A stretch of 64,000 nucleotides of DNA, from the NCBI GenBank assembly GCA_022563195.1, contig JADFNV010000005.1, forward strand, positions 37,670 through 101,669, in the 5' to 3' direction. Every line of letters begins with the position of its first letter. Position 1 is the stretch's first letter. Below the pieces are notes generated by a model, which ran no database searches, was not told where the DNA came from, and worked only from the letters and a program-made list of their open reading frames with translations. Source of the DNA: Pseudomonadota bacterium. GTDB lineage: Bacteria > Pseudomonadota > Gammaproteobacteria > Steroidobacterales > Woeseiaceae. The translations under genes were made by a program, and so were the position numbers. Of this stretch, positions 52,553-61,639 are shown one piece after another.

Positions 52553-53707
52553 TCACTCGTATTTGAAGCGACTAACCGCGAACATCGCGACGAGCAGCGA
52601 GGCCGTCAGCAAGATGGCGACATGCGGCAACACCGACGCGGGTCCGTCCTGAAAGCTGATGAGTTTGTGCAGCGCGTCCATCGTCCAGCCGGTCGGCAGC
52701 AGTTTTTGCAGGAACTGCATCCAGTCGGGCGTGATTTCGATCGGCCACCAGCAACCGCCGAGCGCGGCCAGCAAATTTGCGAGCAGGACACCGAGGCCGG
52801 ACGCCTGACCCTCGGTTTTTGCAATGCTGCCGAGCAACAACCCGCCCGAGGCGCAAAACGCCGCCCACGATGCCAGCACAAGGATAACCATCGCGAGATT
52901 CGGCCCCCAGTCCATCTTGAACAGGAACGTGCCGAAGATCAGAGCAACGCCGATCTGCACGGTCGCGAGCACCATGCGACCACCCCACTTACCCGTTACG
53001 ATTTCGGTCCGCGACATCGGCGCCGATGCGAGCCGGCGCAACAGGCCCTGTGTCCGCTCGACAACGAGCATCGTTGCGCCACTCGTCAACAACACGAGCA
53101 GCGTGAACATCACGAGGATGCCCGGGATCGTCTGTTCGAAGCCACTGGGAATTTTCTGCCGTTTGCCCGCTGCCGACGTCTCGAGTTGCCAGATCCGCGG
53201 TGTGGCGTTGAGATCCTGCAGCGCCTGCGCGGATAACGCACCGTCCGATGTCACCTCTGCAGCCGCAATATCCGCAAGCGCCGTGTACAGGCTGCGTTGT
53301 ATTCGTATCGCCTCGAAGTCGCGTGAAATCGACGTTGCCTTTGTGTCGTAGCTCGCCGACACCGCTTCGCCGGCAGCGATGTGATCGGTGAGATTGTCGC
53401 CAAAGGTGAGTGTGCGAAATGGCGCCGGTTGTTCAACTGCAACAATCGTAGACGCATCGCGCCATTCGGGCGCGAAATCGTTGTCGCGCAGTCGAAGATC
53501 GATCTGCTGTTGCAGGAACCCGGGAGCCTCGGCCAGGACCACGACAGGCGTCACTGTGCCACCGGTGAGCCCAGTGGAGAATCCGCCCGTCACGGTGCCG
53601 ATAAAGTAGAAAAAGATGGGCGGCATGACGAGCAACCATACGATGGTCCCGCCTTGTCGCAACTGGTTGCGGACGTCATGCCATGCGATAAACCATGCGT
53701 TCTTCAT
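52553..53707 (-). CDS. ABC-2 type transporter permease (second)
   Basis: Start at ATG 53707 (MKNAWFIAWHDV), overlapping the stop of the first permease gene (ATGA); 384 residues. One N-terminal helix (about 20-42) is followed by a periplasmic domain of about 140 residues, then five helices in the last 180 residues with the ABC-2 pattern SGATMLVVERTQGLLRRLASAPMSRTEIVTGK. This resembles the YhhJ/YbhR or LnrN type of export permease. It should pair with the first permease and the ATPase. Substrate unknown. Confidence 0.87.
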   Translation of the reverse strand: MKNAWFIAWHDVRNQLRQGGTIVWLLVMPPIFFYFIGTVTGGFSTGLTGGTVTPVVVLAEAPGFLQQQIDLRLRDNDFAPEWRDASTIVAVEQPAPFRTLTFGDNLTDHIAAGEAVSASYDTKATSISRDFEAIRIQRSLYTALADIAAAEVTSDGALSAQALQDLNATPRIWQLETSAAGKRQKIPSGFEQTIPGILVMFTLLVLLTSGATMLVVERTQGLLRRLASAPMSRTEIVTGKWGGRMVLATVQIGVALIFGTFLFKMDWGPNLAMVILVLASWAAFCASGGLLLGSIAKTEGQASGLGVLLANLLAALGGCWWPIEITPDWMQFLQKLLPTGWTMDALHKLISFQDGPASVLPHVAILLTASLLVAMFAVSRFKYE

Positions 53708-54942
53708 GCTCGCGCAAATCCGCTGCGCAGCCGCCAGGTGCAAAACGCGAGCCCCAGGAAAGTCATCGAAATCAAGATCAACCAGCTGTTCATATCAATC
53801 GACCAGGCGCCAGTCGCGACCAGTGCATTGCTCAGTCGATCCGCGACAAATCCATTGGGCGAGAGCCGGCCTATCGCCGCGATCCAGTCGGGCATTACGG
53901 CCATGGGAAAGAAACTGCCACCGGCCATGAGCAATGGGAACAACAGGATGGACGTCAGTGTGTTTGCGGCGGTCCTGGTTGCGAATGCCATCTGCAGTAC
54001 CGAAAACCAGGCGAAAATGCCGACGCCCGAGATCGCCACCCAGATCAGCGACGGTGCAAACTTAACCCAGTCAACATCGTGATACACAAAACCAGCCAGC
54101 AATGTGATACCGGCAATCGCCGATACGACAACGCCGGCAGCAAGCGCCTTGCCCGCGATGAACTGGCCAAGCTTGCCCGGTGCAAACAGCATGCGCCGCA
54201 GCGTGCCGTTGCGGCGCTCGACCCAGAAGTCCGCGGCCAGGCTATTGGTGCAAAACAGGATCGCCATCATCACAATACCGGGCAGGAACATCAGCGCCAA
54301 CGGCAGTCTTGGTTCCGCCGGTGGCGGCGCGACGATCTCGAGATCAATCGCGGGTGGCAACAGGTGCGGAGCGATCGCTTCAATCCTGTTTTGGATGTTC
54401 ACGGCGATTGCGGCCACCAAAGCGCTGTCGGGTTCACCCGACGCATCGTTGATCTGCTTGATTTCGGGACCGAACATCTGCTGTGCGTAGAAGCCGACGT
54501 CCAGAAGTATTTCGGTAATGTCCCTGATGATCCCCGGCAATATAGTTTGTGCAGGGTTGGTCTTGAGTGTCAGCGTGATAGGAACTTCATTAATAAAAGC
54601 GTTGCTGAATCCCTTAGGGATGACAAGCAGTCCGCTCGCTTCGCCCGCGTTGATTCTCTGGGTACCCGCTTCGAGCGAGGTCTTTTCCACCGTGATGAGG
54701 TCGCCGAGCTCGCCGCTACTGTAGGCACCCGCCATAAGACCGCTGAGCAAGCTGTCGTCCTGATCGACGATCAAGAGCACGCCTCGCGGTTTCGCCCCGT
54801 CGCCGCCATCCATCAGCGTCGTAATCATACCGCCCATCAGGAACGGGATGCCGAGCCAGATCAGAAATACAGTCTTATCCTGCCACCAGCGCGTCAGGTC
54901 TTTTCTTGCGGATGACAGGATGAATTGCATCGCTTTACTCAC
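53704..54942 (-). CDS. ABC-2 type transporter permease (first)
   Basis: A 412-residue permease starting at GTG 54942 inside the ATPase stop region (GTGAGTAA). Same layout as the second permease: helix at about 22-42, a large extracytoplasmic domain (about 45-215) and five helices at the C-terminal side, with FWVERRNGTLRRMLFAPGKLGQFIAGKALAAG as the ABC-2 motif. Together the two permeases and the ATPase form a heterodimeric exporter similar to the linearmycin- or drug-export type. Substrate unknown. Confidence 0.87.
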   Translation of the reverse strand: MSKAMQFILSSARKDLTRWWQDKTVFLIWLGIPFLMGGMITTLMDGGDGAKPRGVLLIVDQDDSLLSGLMAGAYSSGELGDLITVEKTSLEAGTQRINAGEASGLLVIPKGFSNAFINEVPITLTLKTNPAQTILPGIIRDITEILLDVGFYAQQMFGPEIKQINDASGEPDSALVAAIAVNIQNRIEAIAPHLLPPAIDLEIVAPPPAEPRLPLALMFLPGIVMMAILFCTNSLAADFWVERRNGTLRRMLFAPGKLGQFIAGKALAAGVVVSAIAGITLLAGFVYHDVDWVKFAPSLIWVAISGVGIFAWFSVLQMAFATRTAANTLTSILLFPLLMAGGSFFPMAVMPDWIAAIGRLSPNGFVADRLSNALVATGAWSIDMNSWLILISMTFLGLAFCTWRLRSGFARA

Positions 54943-55879
54943 GCAGCTCTTTGCCGGTCAACAACAGGAACAGGGTCTCGAGGTTTGGGCTGCGCAGGCT
55001 CGTCTCAGTGACGTTACCGCCGACCTCACTCACGGCCTGGAAAATTGCCGGCAGGTACTGCGAAGCCGATGACATCGTCAGTGTAACGCTGTCTTCCTCC
55101 TCAGATAGAATATCAATATCGATATTGCTGCGCTTGCCAAGCGCCTCGATTGAATTTTTCGTCGATTCAGCCGGAAAATGCCCGCTGAGCTGCAACACGT
55201 CGCGCGCACCGAGCTGTGCGCGAAGCTCCTCGACCGTACCCTGAGCGATCATCTTGCCGTGATCGATAATCGCGAGCGAATCGCAGAGTCGCTCTGCCTC
55301 TTCCATGTAGTGTGTCGTATAGACAATGCAGGCACCGTTGTCTCGCTCGGCTTCAATCATATCGAATAGTTTTGACCGTGACTGCAGGTCGACACCGACT
55401 GTCGGCTCGTCGAGCAATAACACCTCCGGTCGGTGCACGATGCCGCATCCGAAGTTCAGGCGCCGTTTCATGCCGCCCGAGAAGTTCTTCGGCAGATCCC
55501 GTGCACGATCGCCAAGGCCGACGTGCGCCAGCACTTCGCTGACGCGATCCTCGAGCACCTGACCGCGCAGGCCATAGGCCTTGCCCCAATAGCGCAGGTT
55601 CTCGATGGCCGGCAGGTCTTCGTAGAGCGCTATGTCCTGTGGCACGACACCGAGCGACCGGCGCGCGGCTTTGCCATCGGTCGCGATATTGTGGCCAGCG
55701 ACCGAAATGTGACCGGACGTCGGTGGCAGCAGTCCGGATATGCAATTGATCGTCGTCGACTTGCCGGCCCCGTTCGGTCCGAGCAGGCCAAATATCGTGC
55801 CTTTACCGGCTTTGAAACTGATGCCGTCAGCTGCGACGAGGTCGCCATACTGTTTGACCAGGTTATCTACTACCAGCAT
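54935..55879 (-). CDS. ABC transporter ATP-binding protein
   Basis: Start at ATG 55879 (MLVVDNLVKQYG), since the longer track ORF reads into the upstream TPR pseudogene; 314 residues. Walker A GPNGAGKST, signature motif FSGGMKRRL, Walker B VLLLDEPTVGVD and the His switch THYMEEAERLCD are all intact. The last 80 residues form the C-terminal domain common in NatA/CcmA-like export ATPases. It begins 20 bases after the stop of the frameshifted TPR gene and overlaps the first permease gene by eight bases. Confidence 0.92.
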   Translation of the reverse strand: MLVVDNLVKQYGDLVAADGISFKAGKGTIFGLLGPNGAGKSTTINCISGLLPPTSGHISVAGHNIATDGKAARRSLGVVPQDIALYEDLPAIENLRYWGKAYGLRGQVLEDRVSEVLAHVGLGDRARDLPKNFSGGMKRRLNFGCGIVHRPEVLLLDEPTVGVDLQSRSKLFDMIEAERDNGACIVYTTHYMEEAERLCDSLAIIDHGKMIAQGTVEELRAQLGARDVLQLSGHFPAESTKNSIEALGKRSNIDIDILSEEEDSVTLTMSSASQYLPAIFQAVSEVGGNVTETSLRSPNLETLFLLLTGKELRE

Positions 55880-55898
55880 TGTAATTCCCGTGGTTTTT

Positions 55899-58048
55899 TT
55901 AATTCGAATTGGGATCGACTGCGACAAAGATACCGACTTCCGGGACCGGATCCCAACCGAGCTTGGCACGCTCGGCGTTGATCGCATCGAGGTTGTCTTT
56001 CTTAAGCGCGATCATCCGCGGGTCTCGAGCGACGGGGGCCAGTTCGCCATTGTATTGCCAGAACCAAATCCGATTTCCGCGATCGATTGAGCGTTGCAGG
56101 CGGGCGATTGCTTCTTCGTACTCACCGCTCAGTGCGAAGTACTGCGCCCAGTTGCCGTCGTGCTCCGGGCTGTCATAGCCCAGTGCATCGAGCTCTTCAA
56201 GATTCGCGCGACAAGCTGCGAGTAACTCCGCTGCGTCCTCGTCACGACCCAACGCTTGTATAGCGAGAACAAACTCTGGCGACAGGAAATCGAATCCTGC
56301 GGACGACCACGTCTGTGGCGACTGTATGTGTTGATCGTAAAAATCGACGAGACCTTCATAGTCGCCGATATAGGTCGAACCTTGCGCGAAGGCAAATGTC
56401 AGGAAAGCATTCATCGGATCTGCATCGAGCGTTGCACGCAGTTGCGGCAAAGCCTCGTCCCACTGTCCGGTCACCCAATTCCTCAGAAAAGAGAACTGCG
56501 GCGGCATGACATCAATCGCCTGCTCGAAATCCTGCAGTGCAATCAAATTGAAACCATGCCGCACCGAGATCCCCGGTGTGTCAGGTGACAATTCGTAAGC
56601 AATTCGATAAGCGCGATGCGCATCGGCAAGTGCCCCGGCATTCGATTTCACCTCACCGTCCATCGCATGAAAAGCAGCAGAATCCTGGTGGAATGGCCGC
56701 AAACGCTCGAGGATTTCCCACGCTTCGTCAGTACGCCCGAGCTCCTCGTAGTAAGAGACCATGTTCGAATTGGGGACCAGCCAAAGCGGATCGATCGCCG
56801 TCGCCTCGACCAGGTAGTCCATTGCTTCGGCGACTTTATTCTGGGCGCCCGCCGTATTGGACAACCAGTTCCACGCGTTGGATAAAGAGGGATTGAGGCT
56901 TACTGCTCGCTGTAAGGCGGCCTCGGCTTCTTGCCACTGATTATCGTGATAGAGCATCAATCCACGCACGGCGTATGCGTTCGCAAGGTCCGGGTCGATC
57001 TCGATCGCACGATCCAGTAATGGAGTCGCGGTCTGCCGAACTTCCTCTGCACCAAGATCTCCATAGCTCAGGAACATGTCTCCCTGCAGCAGCACGACGG
57101 TTTCCGCCAGCGACGCCAGCCCCGGCGCATAATTTGGCGCTGCCGCGACGATTTTTTCCAGCAGTGCACGAGCCTCCAGCAGGCTCTGGTTCGTGCGTCC
57201 GAGAATTAACGTTCGCGCCTCGAGATATTTCTCGTAGTTTGCGACATCGATCGGAACCGGCTCTGCGCCAAGCGTCACGTCGCCCAACAGACTGCCGCGA
57301 AGTTCTCGCACTATCGCCGCAGAGATCTCATCCTGTACGGCGAAGACATCGACAAGCTCGCGGTCGTAGGTCTCCGACCACATGTGAAAACCATCGCTGA
57401 CTTTGACGAGCTGCGCCGTAATGCGCAGCCTGTTGCCATCTGTACGAACAGATCCTTCGAGCACATGTTGCACGCCCAGTGCCGCGCCGATGTCTCGCAG
57501 GTCCTCGTTGCGCCCCTTGAACGCAAACGACGATGTGCGGCCCGCAACCTTGAGTGTTCTGAGCTGAGCGAGTCCATTCAGGATCTCTTCGGTGATGCCG
57601 TCAGAGAAATAGTCCTGGTCTCTGTTCGGCGACATGTCGGCAATACGGCGATCGATATTTCATCGGTCGCGACCCCGGTCGGGGTCTTGTCACTGGAACT
57701 CGGCAACAGGACCCTATCACCTACGACCAGTACGACGACAAGAATTAATGCGGCCAGGGTTACGTAGTCAAGTTTCCTGGCCGTTGCAGTGGTGATCGAC
57801 ACACTACGGTCGATGTCCTTTTCGCGTTTCAGGCCCTCCGGCGTTAGCTCAAACGCCCAGGCGAAAACAAGCGTTGGCACGATTCCCAGCACGAGCAGCA
57901 GAAAAATAAGTGAGTTGACCCAGTCTGGCAGGTGTAAAGCAGGAATCGCCGTATCGGCAATCTGGATGATCAGCCACGAGATAACAGCGTAGGCCATCGC
58001 GACCCGGAACACGTTTCTTCGTTTGAATTCTTGGAACAGGCTGGGCAT
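55899..58048 (-). pseudogene. Frameshifted membrane-TolB/FlgO-like-TPR protein (paralogue 3)
   Basis: Two track ORFs are one gene. It starts at ATG 58048 (SD GGGAG) with FKRRNVFRVAMAYAVISWLI, helices and PEGLKREKDIDRS, nearly the same as paralogue 2. At about 57640 the frame breaks right after ISIAVLP; the other frame continues DMSPNRDQDYFSDGITEEILN and on through many TPR repeats to 55899. The intact paralogue reads SIAVLPFVNMSSDPEQEYFSDG. If GTATTGCCGTTTGCCGAC was the original, loss of seven bases between the two TTGCC copies gives exactly the observed GTATTGCCGAC. So a 7-nt repeat-mediated deletion is the simplest explanation. The long, otherwise open TPR frame argues that the break is recent. 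Confidence 0.82.
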
Positions 58049-58144
58049 CGCTACTCCCTGTCGCGCCAGTGCGTATGTTAGCAGCTTTGCTCTATAATCT
58101 GGTCTGCGGCAGGCGCTTCACGCACATGAACTGGGAACCAAAAA

Positions 58145-58855
58145 ATGAAAAACTGCGCATCGTTGACTCGAATCCTGATATTCGCGATGGCCATTGTCGC
58201 GATGGCCAATCCAGCAGCCGCCGAGACGATCGCCGTCATCGGTACCGGTGATGTTGCTACTGCACTCGGGCCTGCGTTTGCGGCACAGGGGCACACGATC
58301 GTCTACGGCTCGCGAGATCCATCGCGAGCCAGCGTCGAAGAGCTCGTGGCCGTAACCGGTGACGGCGCGTCCGCGACCACACCGGCGGCAGCGGCAGCCA
58401 GTGCTGACATCGTTGTTCTCGCGGTACCGGGTTTGCTGGTCGAGGAAATCGTCAGGAGCCTTGGCGACCTGTCGGGCAAGATCATTATCGATCCGACCAA
58501 TCCGCTGCAACAGTCGTCGGGAGCTTTGACACATGCAGTTGAGACATCAAATGCCGCGATCATTCAGAATGTGGTGCCCGAAGCGCATGTCGTCAAAGCC
58601 TTCAACACATTGAACTGGAGGACGATGGTCGACCCGGCCTCTGCTGGCGGGCCCGTCTCAATTCCATTGGCCGGCAACAACGCCGACGCGAAGAAGGTCG
58701 TCGCCAAGCTCGTCGAAGGCATGGGCCTCGAAGCAATCGACGTCGGCGGCATCGAGAACGCGCACTGGGTCGAAGGCATGTTGATGCTCTGGATAAACAA
58801 TCGCTACGGTAATGATACTCGCCAGTCCTTCGATTTTCACCTGCGTAAGAACTAG
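58145..58855 (+). CDS. Secreted F420H2:NADP oxidoreductase-like Rossmann protein
   Basis: A 236-residue protein with a clear signal peptide (hydrophobic core about 8-20, cleavage near PAAA-ET) followed directly by a Rossmann fold: IAVIGTGDVATALGPAFAAQGHTIVYGSRDP, then ADIVVLAVPGLLVEEIV and IIIDPTNPL. This is the NADP oxidoreductase, coenzyme F420-dependent family (PF03807-like), similar to archaeal Fno/NpdG in the N-terminal half; the end HWVEGMLMLWINNRYG is also family-like. The cofactor family is normally cytoplasmic, so a signal peptide is unusual. Whether it uses F420 is not shown; homologues without F420 exist. Divergent from the frameshifted TPR gene; its stop codon is shared with the antisense chimeric ORF. 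Confidence 0.78.
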   Translation: MKNCASLTRILIFAMAIVAMANPAAAETIAVIGTGDVATALGPAFAAQGHTIVYGSRDPSRASVEELVAVTGDGASATTPAAAAASADIVVLAVPGLLVEEIVRSLGDLSGKIIIDPTNPLQQSSGALTHAVETSNAAIIQNVVPEAHVVKAFNTLNWRTMVDPASAGGPVSIPLAGNNADAKKVVAKLVEGMGLEAIDVGGIENAHWVEGMLMLWINNRYGNDTRQSFDFHLRKN

Positions 58856-58983
58856 GCGGACGACGACCAGGTCTGGGTACACGCATCGAGGATTTCCTGA
58901 CACGTTTCGCCTTCGCACCGATTGGTGAAGTCATCCGGGGTTCGCAAACCGCCTGTGATGGCCAAGTTCTCTACTAGCAGCAT
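58852..58983 (-). pseudogene. Chimeric relic: ABC ATPase 5' end joined to a Rieske-glutamate synthase fragment
   Basis: A 43-codon ORF with GAGG before its ATG. The first seven codons (MLLVENL) and the bases upstream match the start of the ABC ATPase gene at 55879 (MLVVDNL). From there it reads AITGGLRTPDDF, which matches VITGGLRTPADF of the Rieske-glutamate synthase gene; over 58922-58965 the DNA differs from 51260-51303 at only about five of 44 positions. Both parent genes have CTGGTCA exactly at the junction, so a microhomology deletion is likely. After DDF an 11-base deletion relative to the parent shifts the frame. It is too short and composite to be a working protein as either parent. 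Confidence 0.72.
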
Positions 58984-59052
58984 TGTGATCCTCGTTTGTT
59001 TTTCTATGGCGGGACGGGTGAAGGCTGCGCGTATTTTATGAGCAGATGTGAA

Positions 59053-59074
59053 AGCGGGACCTGAAGGTCCCGCT
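59053..59074 (-). terminator. Rho-independent-type terminator of the DUF4382 lipoprotein gene
   Basis: Perfect 9-bp stem AGCGGGACC/GGTCCCGCT with a four-base loop, 31 bases after the stop codon of the minus-strand gene; on that strand TTT follows the stem. The stem is strong and the T run short. Confidence 0.7.
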
Positions 59075-59104
59075 GCGCCGAACTGATATTTGCCGCGTCG
59101 ATCT

Positions 59105-60049
59105 TTACGGAAAGTCGACCTCGGTCAACTCCTGTACAAAGATCTCCGCCGGCTTGCCGTCAACCGGTTGGAACGTCGTTCCGTCGCAGGTGAAAGCGAC
59201 TTCATAGTCGCCCGGCAACAGGTAGCCCACCGTGTAATGGTACGAGACCTGACCTTCGAGGTCGGTTTGCTCATTGACCATCGCTGTTGCAATCGGGTCC
59301 ATTTCATCCACGACTTCCATGTCGATCGCGTTCGGCGTCACGCCGTCATCAAATACATAAACTGAAGGCTCGCAAGTCAGTAGTTCGAGAATCGAGCCTG
59401 TCGCGAGACCGCTGGACACTGCTCCAGTCAAGGTGCCAACTTCCACGTTGTTGACAAGGCGAATCGTGGGACGCAGTACGACGTCAGGTTGCAATCCATT
59501 GGGCGCCGTCACAGATTTCATCAGGTCGAATTCGGCCGTGAAATCGGCAGAACCATTTACTGGAACCGTGAACCCGCCAACCAGCTTCAGACCGTTGAGG
59601 GCGCTGCTCGGTACATACAGGTTGTATACGGTCCCGTCTGCCATTTCGATGTACGACTCGTCGCCCTGACATTCCGCAACACCTGAATCGTTAGCCATAC
59701 CACCCGTGCCGCCGAAAACCGCGTTAACGCCCAGGCGCAGCCATTGATAATCGCCCGCCGGTAACTCCAAATCGAATAACAAGGTCGCAGCGTTCATTCC
59801 CTGAAACTCGAGAAGGTTAACGACGACGGGACCGAGGTCTTCAACAAACGACACTGCGCCGCTGTGAAATTCAATCTCGCTAAATGCGATGCAGACCTTG
59901 TTCGCGCCGTGAATGGGTCCATCGCTAACGCTCAGTGAAATCCGGCCGGTCTTATCCCCCGACCCTGATCCGGAGCCACCGCAGCCTGCGATGACCAGGA
60001 GAGTTACCGCGATGAGTCCAACGGTGGTTCGATATCTAGAAATATTCAT
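59105..60049 (-). CDS. DUF4382 domain lipoprotein
   Basis: A 314-residue protein with lipobox VIAGC and a Gly/Ser-rich linker (GGSGSGSGDK) after the lipidated Cys. Residues about 35-185 match DUF4382: RISLSVSDGPIHGANKVCIAFSEIEFH, then LLEFQGMNAATLLFDLELPAGDYQWLRL. The C-terminal part (about 200-314) has beta-sandwich features (YHYTVGYLLPGDYEVAFTCD) like a carboxypeptidase-regulatory-type fold. Probably a cell-surface or periplasmic structural lipoprotein; no enzymatic motif. AAGGAAA lies before the ATG. Divergent from the ECF sigma factor gene. Confidence 0.83.
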   Translation of the reverse strand: MNISRYRTTVGLIAVTLLVIAGCGGSGSGSGDKTGRISLSVSDGPIHGANKVCIAFSEIEFHSGAVSFVEDLGPVVVNLLEFQGMNAATLLFDLELPAGDYQWLRLGVNAVFGGTGGMANDSGVAECQGDESYIEMADGTVYNLYVPSSALNGLKLVGGFTVPVNGSADFTAEFDLMKSVTAPNGLQPDVVLRPTIRLVNNVEVGTLTGAVSSGLATGSILELLTCEPSVYVFDDGVTPNAIDMEVVDEMDPIATAMVNEQTDLEGQVSYHYTVGYLLPGDYEVAFTCDGTTFQPVDGKPAEIFVQELTEVDFP

Positions 60050-60255
60050 GCTGTTTCCTTAAGTGTCGATTCTCAAAAGGCTTCGGCGCACGCCGGCCGC
60101 ACTTTGTTGAATGTTAATGAACACTTTCGTCCTGCTGCCAAGAACGCCAAGCAGGCGACTATGGTTCCGCTTGTTTGACATAATTTGAGAGAAACGTGAC
60201 GCACAACACTTTGAGAAGGCTTCCGATTATGTAAAATCCATGGAACGCGTGCCGT

Positions 60256-60891
60256 GTGTCTGACGTTAAAAGCAATCAAGCAACGCAGGAACCGGACAAC
60301 TTTATGGCAAGGCTGTTGAAATTCCGCAACGCGAAATCATCGTCAGATCGCTTTGAGACCCTGATGCGCCCGCATTTCGAGGCACTCTACAGATCGGCGC
60401 GACGATTCGCAGCCAACGATGCCGATGCCGAGGATCTCGTCCAGGATGTGTGCATCAAAGCATACCTGCATTTCGACGAATTCGAGCGCATAGAACATCC
60501 GCGAGCCTGGCTACTGCGCGTCCTTTATTACACGTTTGTTGATACGCGACGTAGCCAAAATCGCGCGCCCACATTCATTGGCAAGTCGATCGACCAGGAC
60601 GATGACCTGCATCTTGCGGAGAACGCGAGCTTACAGCCGGATGCACAGGCCGACCAGATAATGCGTGTCGAACGCGTTCTGGCGGCAATGGCGCTGCTCG
60701 ACAAGGAGCTGTGTACATTGCTTGCGATGCACGATGTCGATGGACTCAGTATCGCGGAGCTAAGCGTGCTGACGAACCTACCGCAGGGCACTATCAAGTC
60801 GAGGTTGTTCCGCACCCGCGCGAAACTCGGTCGTCTGTTGCAAAACAAGCAACTCGGCAGAGTGAAATTGAAAGTGGTCAGTGGTGGATAA
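60256..60891 (+). CDS. ECF-type RNA polymerase sigma factor
   Basis: A 211-residue sigma factor. Region 2 holds MRPHFEALYRSARRFAANDADAEDLVQDVCIKAYLHFDEFERIEHPRAWL read in three blocks, with the DAEDLVQDV motif; region 4 has LCTLLAMHDVDGLSIAELSVLTNLPQGTIKSRLFRTRAKL, a typical helix-turn-helix. The start is uncertain: GTG at 60256 is given, with ATG at 60304 as alternative. The anti-sigma gene follows after 33 bases. A seven-codon ORF (ATG 60240 to TGA 60263) overlaps the GTG and might couple or attenuate translation. Confidence 0.9.
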   Translation: MSDVKSNQATQEPDNFMARLLKFRNAKSSSDRFETLMRPHFEALYRSARRFAANDADAEDLVQDVCIKAYLHFDEFERIEHPRAWLLRVLYYTFVDTRRSQNRAPTFIGKSIDQDDDLHLAENASLQPDAQADQIMRVERVLAAMALLDKELCTLLAMHDVDGLSIAELSVLTNLPQGTIKSRLFRTRAKLGRLLQNKQLGRVKLKVVSGG

Positions 60892-60924
60892 TGACGAAGC
60901 AAACTTGGCAGAGGACAGAATCTC

Positions 60925-61563
60925 ATGAAATGTGAAGACATCGTCGAACTTGCACAGAGCAGCGAATCCGGAGTTATGGACGAGACCGAGCGCCAGAATA
61001 TTGTCGAGCATGTCGCTCAATGTTCCGACTGTCAGGACGCACTCAGGGCCGTTGAGGCAACGCGATGGCTGCGAAATCAGGCTGTCGCCCCCCCAAGCGA
61101 TGAACTATTCAGCAAGACGATGGCAGCTGTGCTCCAACAACCGGCGTCAGTTAGCAGTCGCGGGGCAGGATTTTGGCTCGGTACGGGCGTTGGTGGCGCA
61201 GTGGCGGCGGCAATTTTTGCCGCTGTCGTTGTTCTTGGCTTGCCAGGCACACCCGTAGTACAGGATTCACGCACTGCCGAGTTCTTGGTGTCCATGACAG
61301 AATCGCGAGAATTGAACATAGCGATTGATGTCGATTCCGCCCTGCCGGACGCGACGCTCAGTGTCAGCATTTTCGGTGGTGTCGAATTAGCCGGATACGC
61401 CAGCCAGCGGCACCTGTCCTGGACGACGGATCTGGACGCGGGCGTCAACAAGCTATCACTGCCGATTATTGCGCTCGACCAATCTGGTGGACAGGTAGTC
61501 GTTCGCCTCGAGCATGCCGACAATCGGCAGGAGTTCCTGATAATACTGCAACACGAGGGTTGA
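60925..61563 (+). CDS. Anti-sigma factor with zinc-binding ZAS motif and one TM helix
   Basis: A 212-residue protein. The N-terminus has the anti-sigma zinc motif His29-x3-Cys33-x2-Cys36 (HVAQCSDC) and a further Cys3, so it should bind and hold the ECF factor. A single membrane helix follows at about 85-107 (GVGGAVAAAIFAAVVVLGL), then a periplasmic domain of about 100 beta-rich residues (FLVSMTESRELNIAIDVDS) that could sense the signal. AGAGGA is near the ATG. It follows the sigma gene closely, the standard pairing. Confidence 0.87.
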   Translation: MKCEDIVELAQSSESGVMDETERQNIVEHVAQCSDCQDALRAVEATRWLRNQAVAPPSDELFSKTMAAVLQQPASVSSRGAGFWLGTGVGGAVAAAIFAAVVVLGLPGTPVVQDSRTAEFLVSMTESRELNIAIDVDSALPDATLSVSIFGGVELAGYASQRHLSWTTDLDAGVNKLSLPIIALDQSGGQVVVRLEHADNRQEFLIILQHEG

Positions 61564-61639
61564 TTATGGAAAGATCAGGGAACCAGAATTCACGGCGTGC
61601 GTTTATTCGAATAGTGATCGAAGTATTGAGGCAAAAATC

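Noticed and set aside
53695-54915. 406-aa plus-strand ORF
   Set aside because: It lies antisense to the first ABC permease and is low-complexity (His, Arg, Gln rich) with no domain, a typical shadow of a GC-rich gene.
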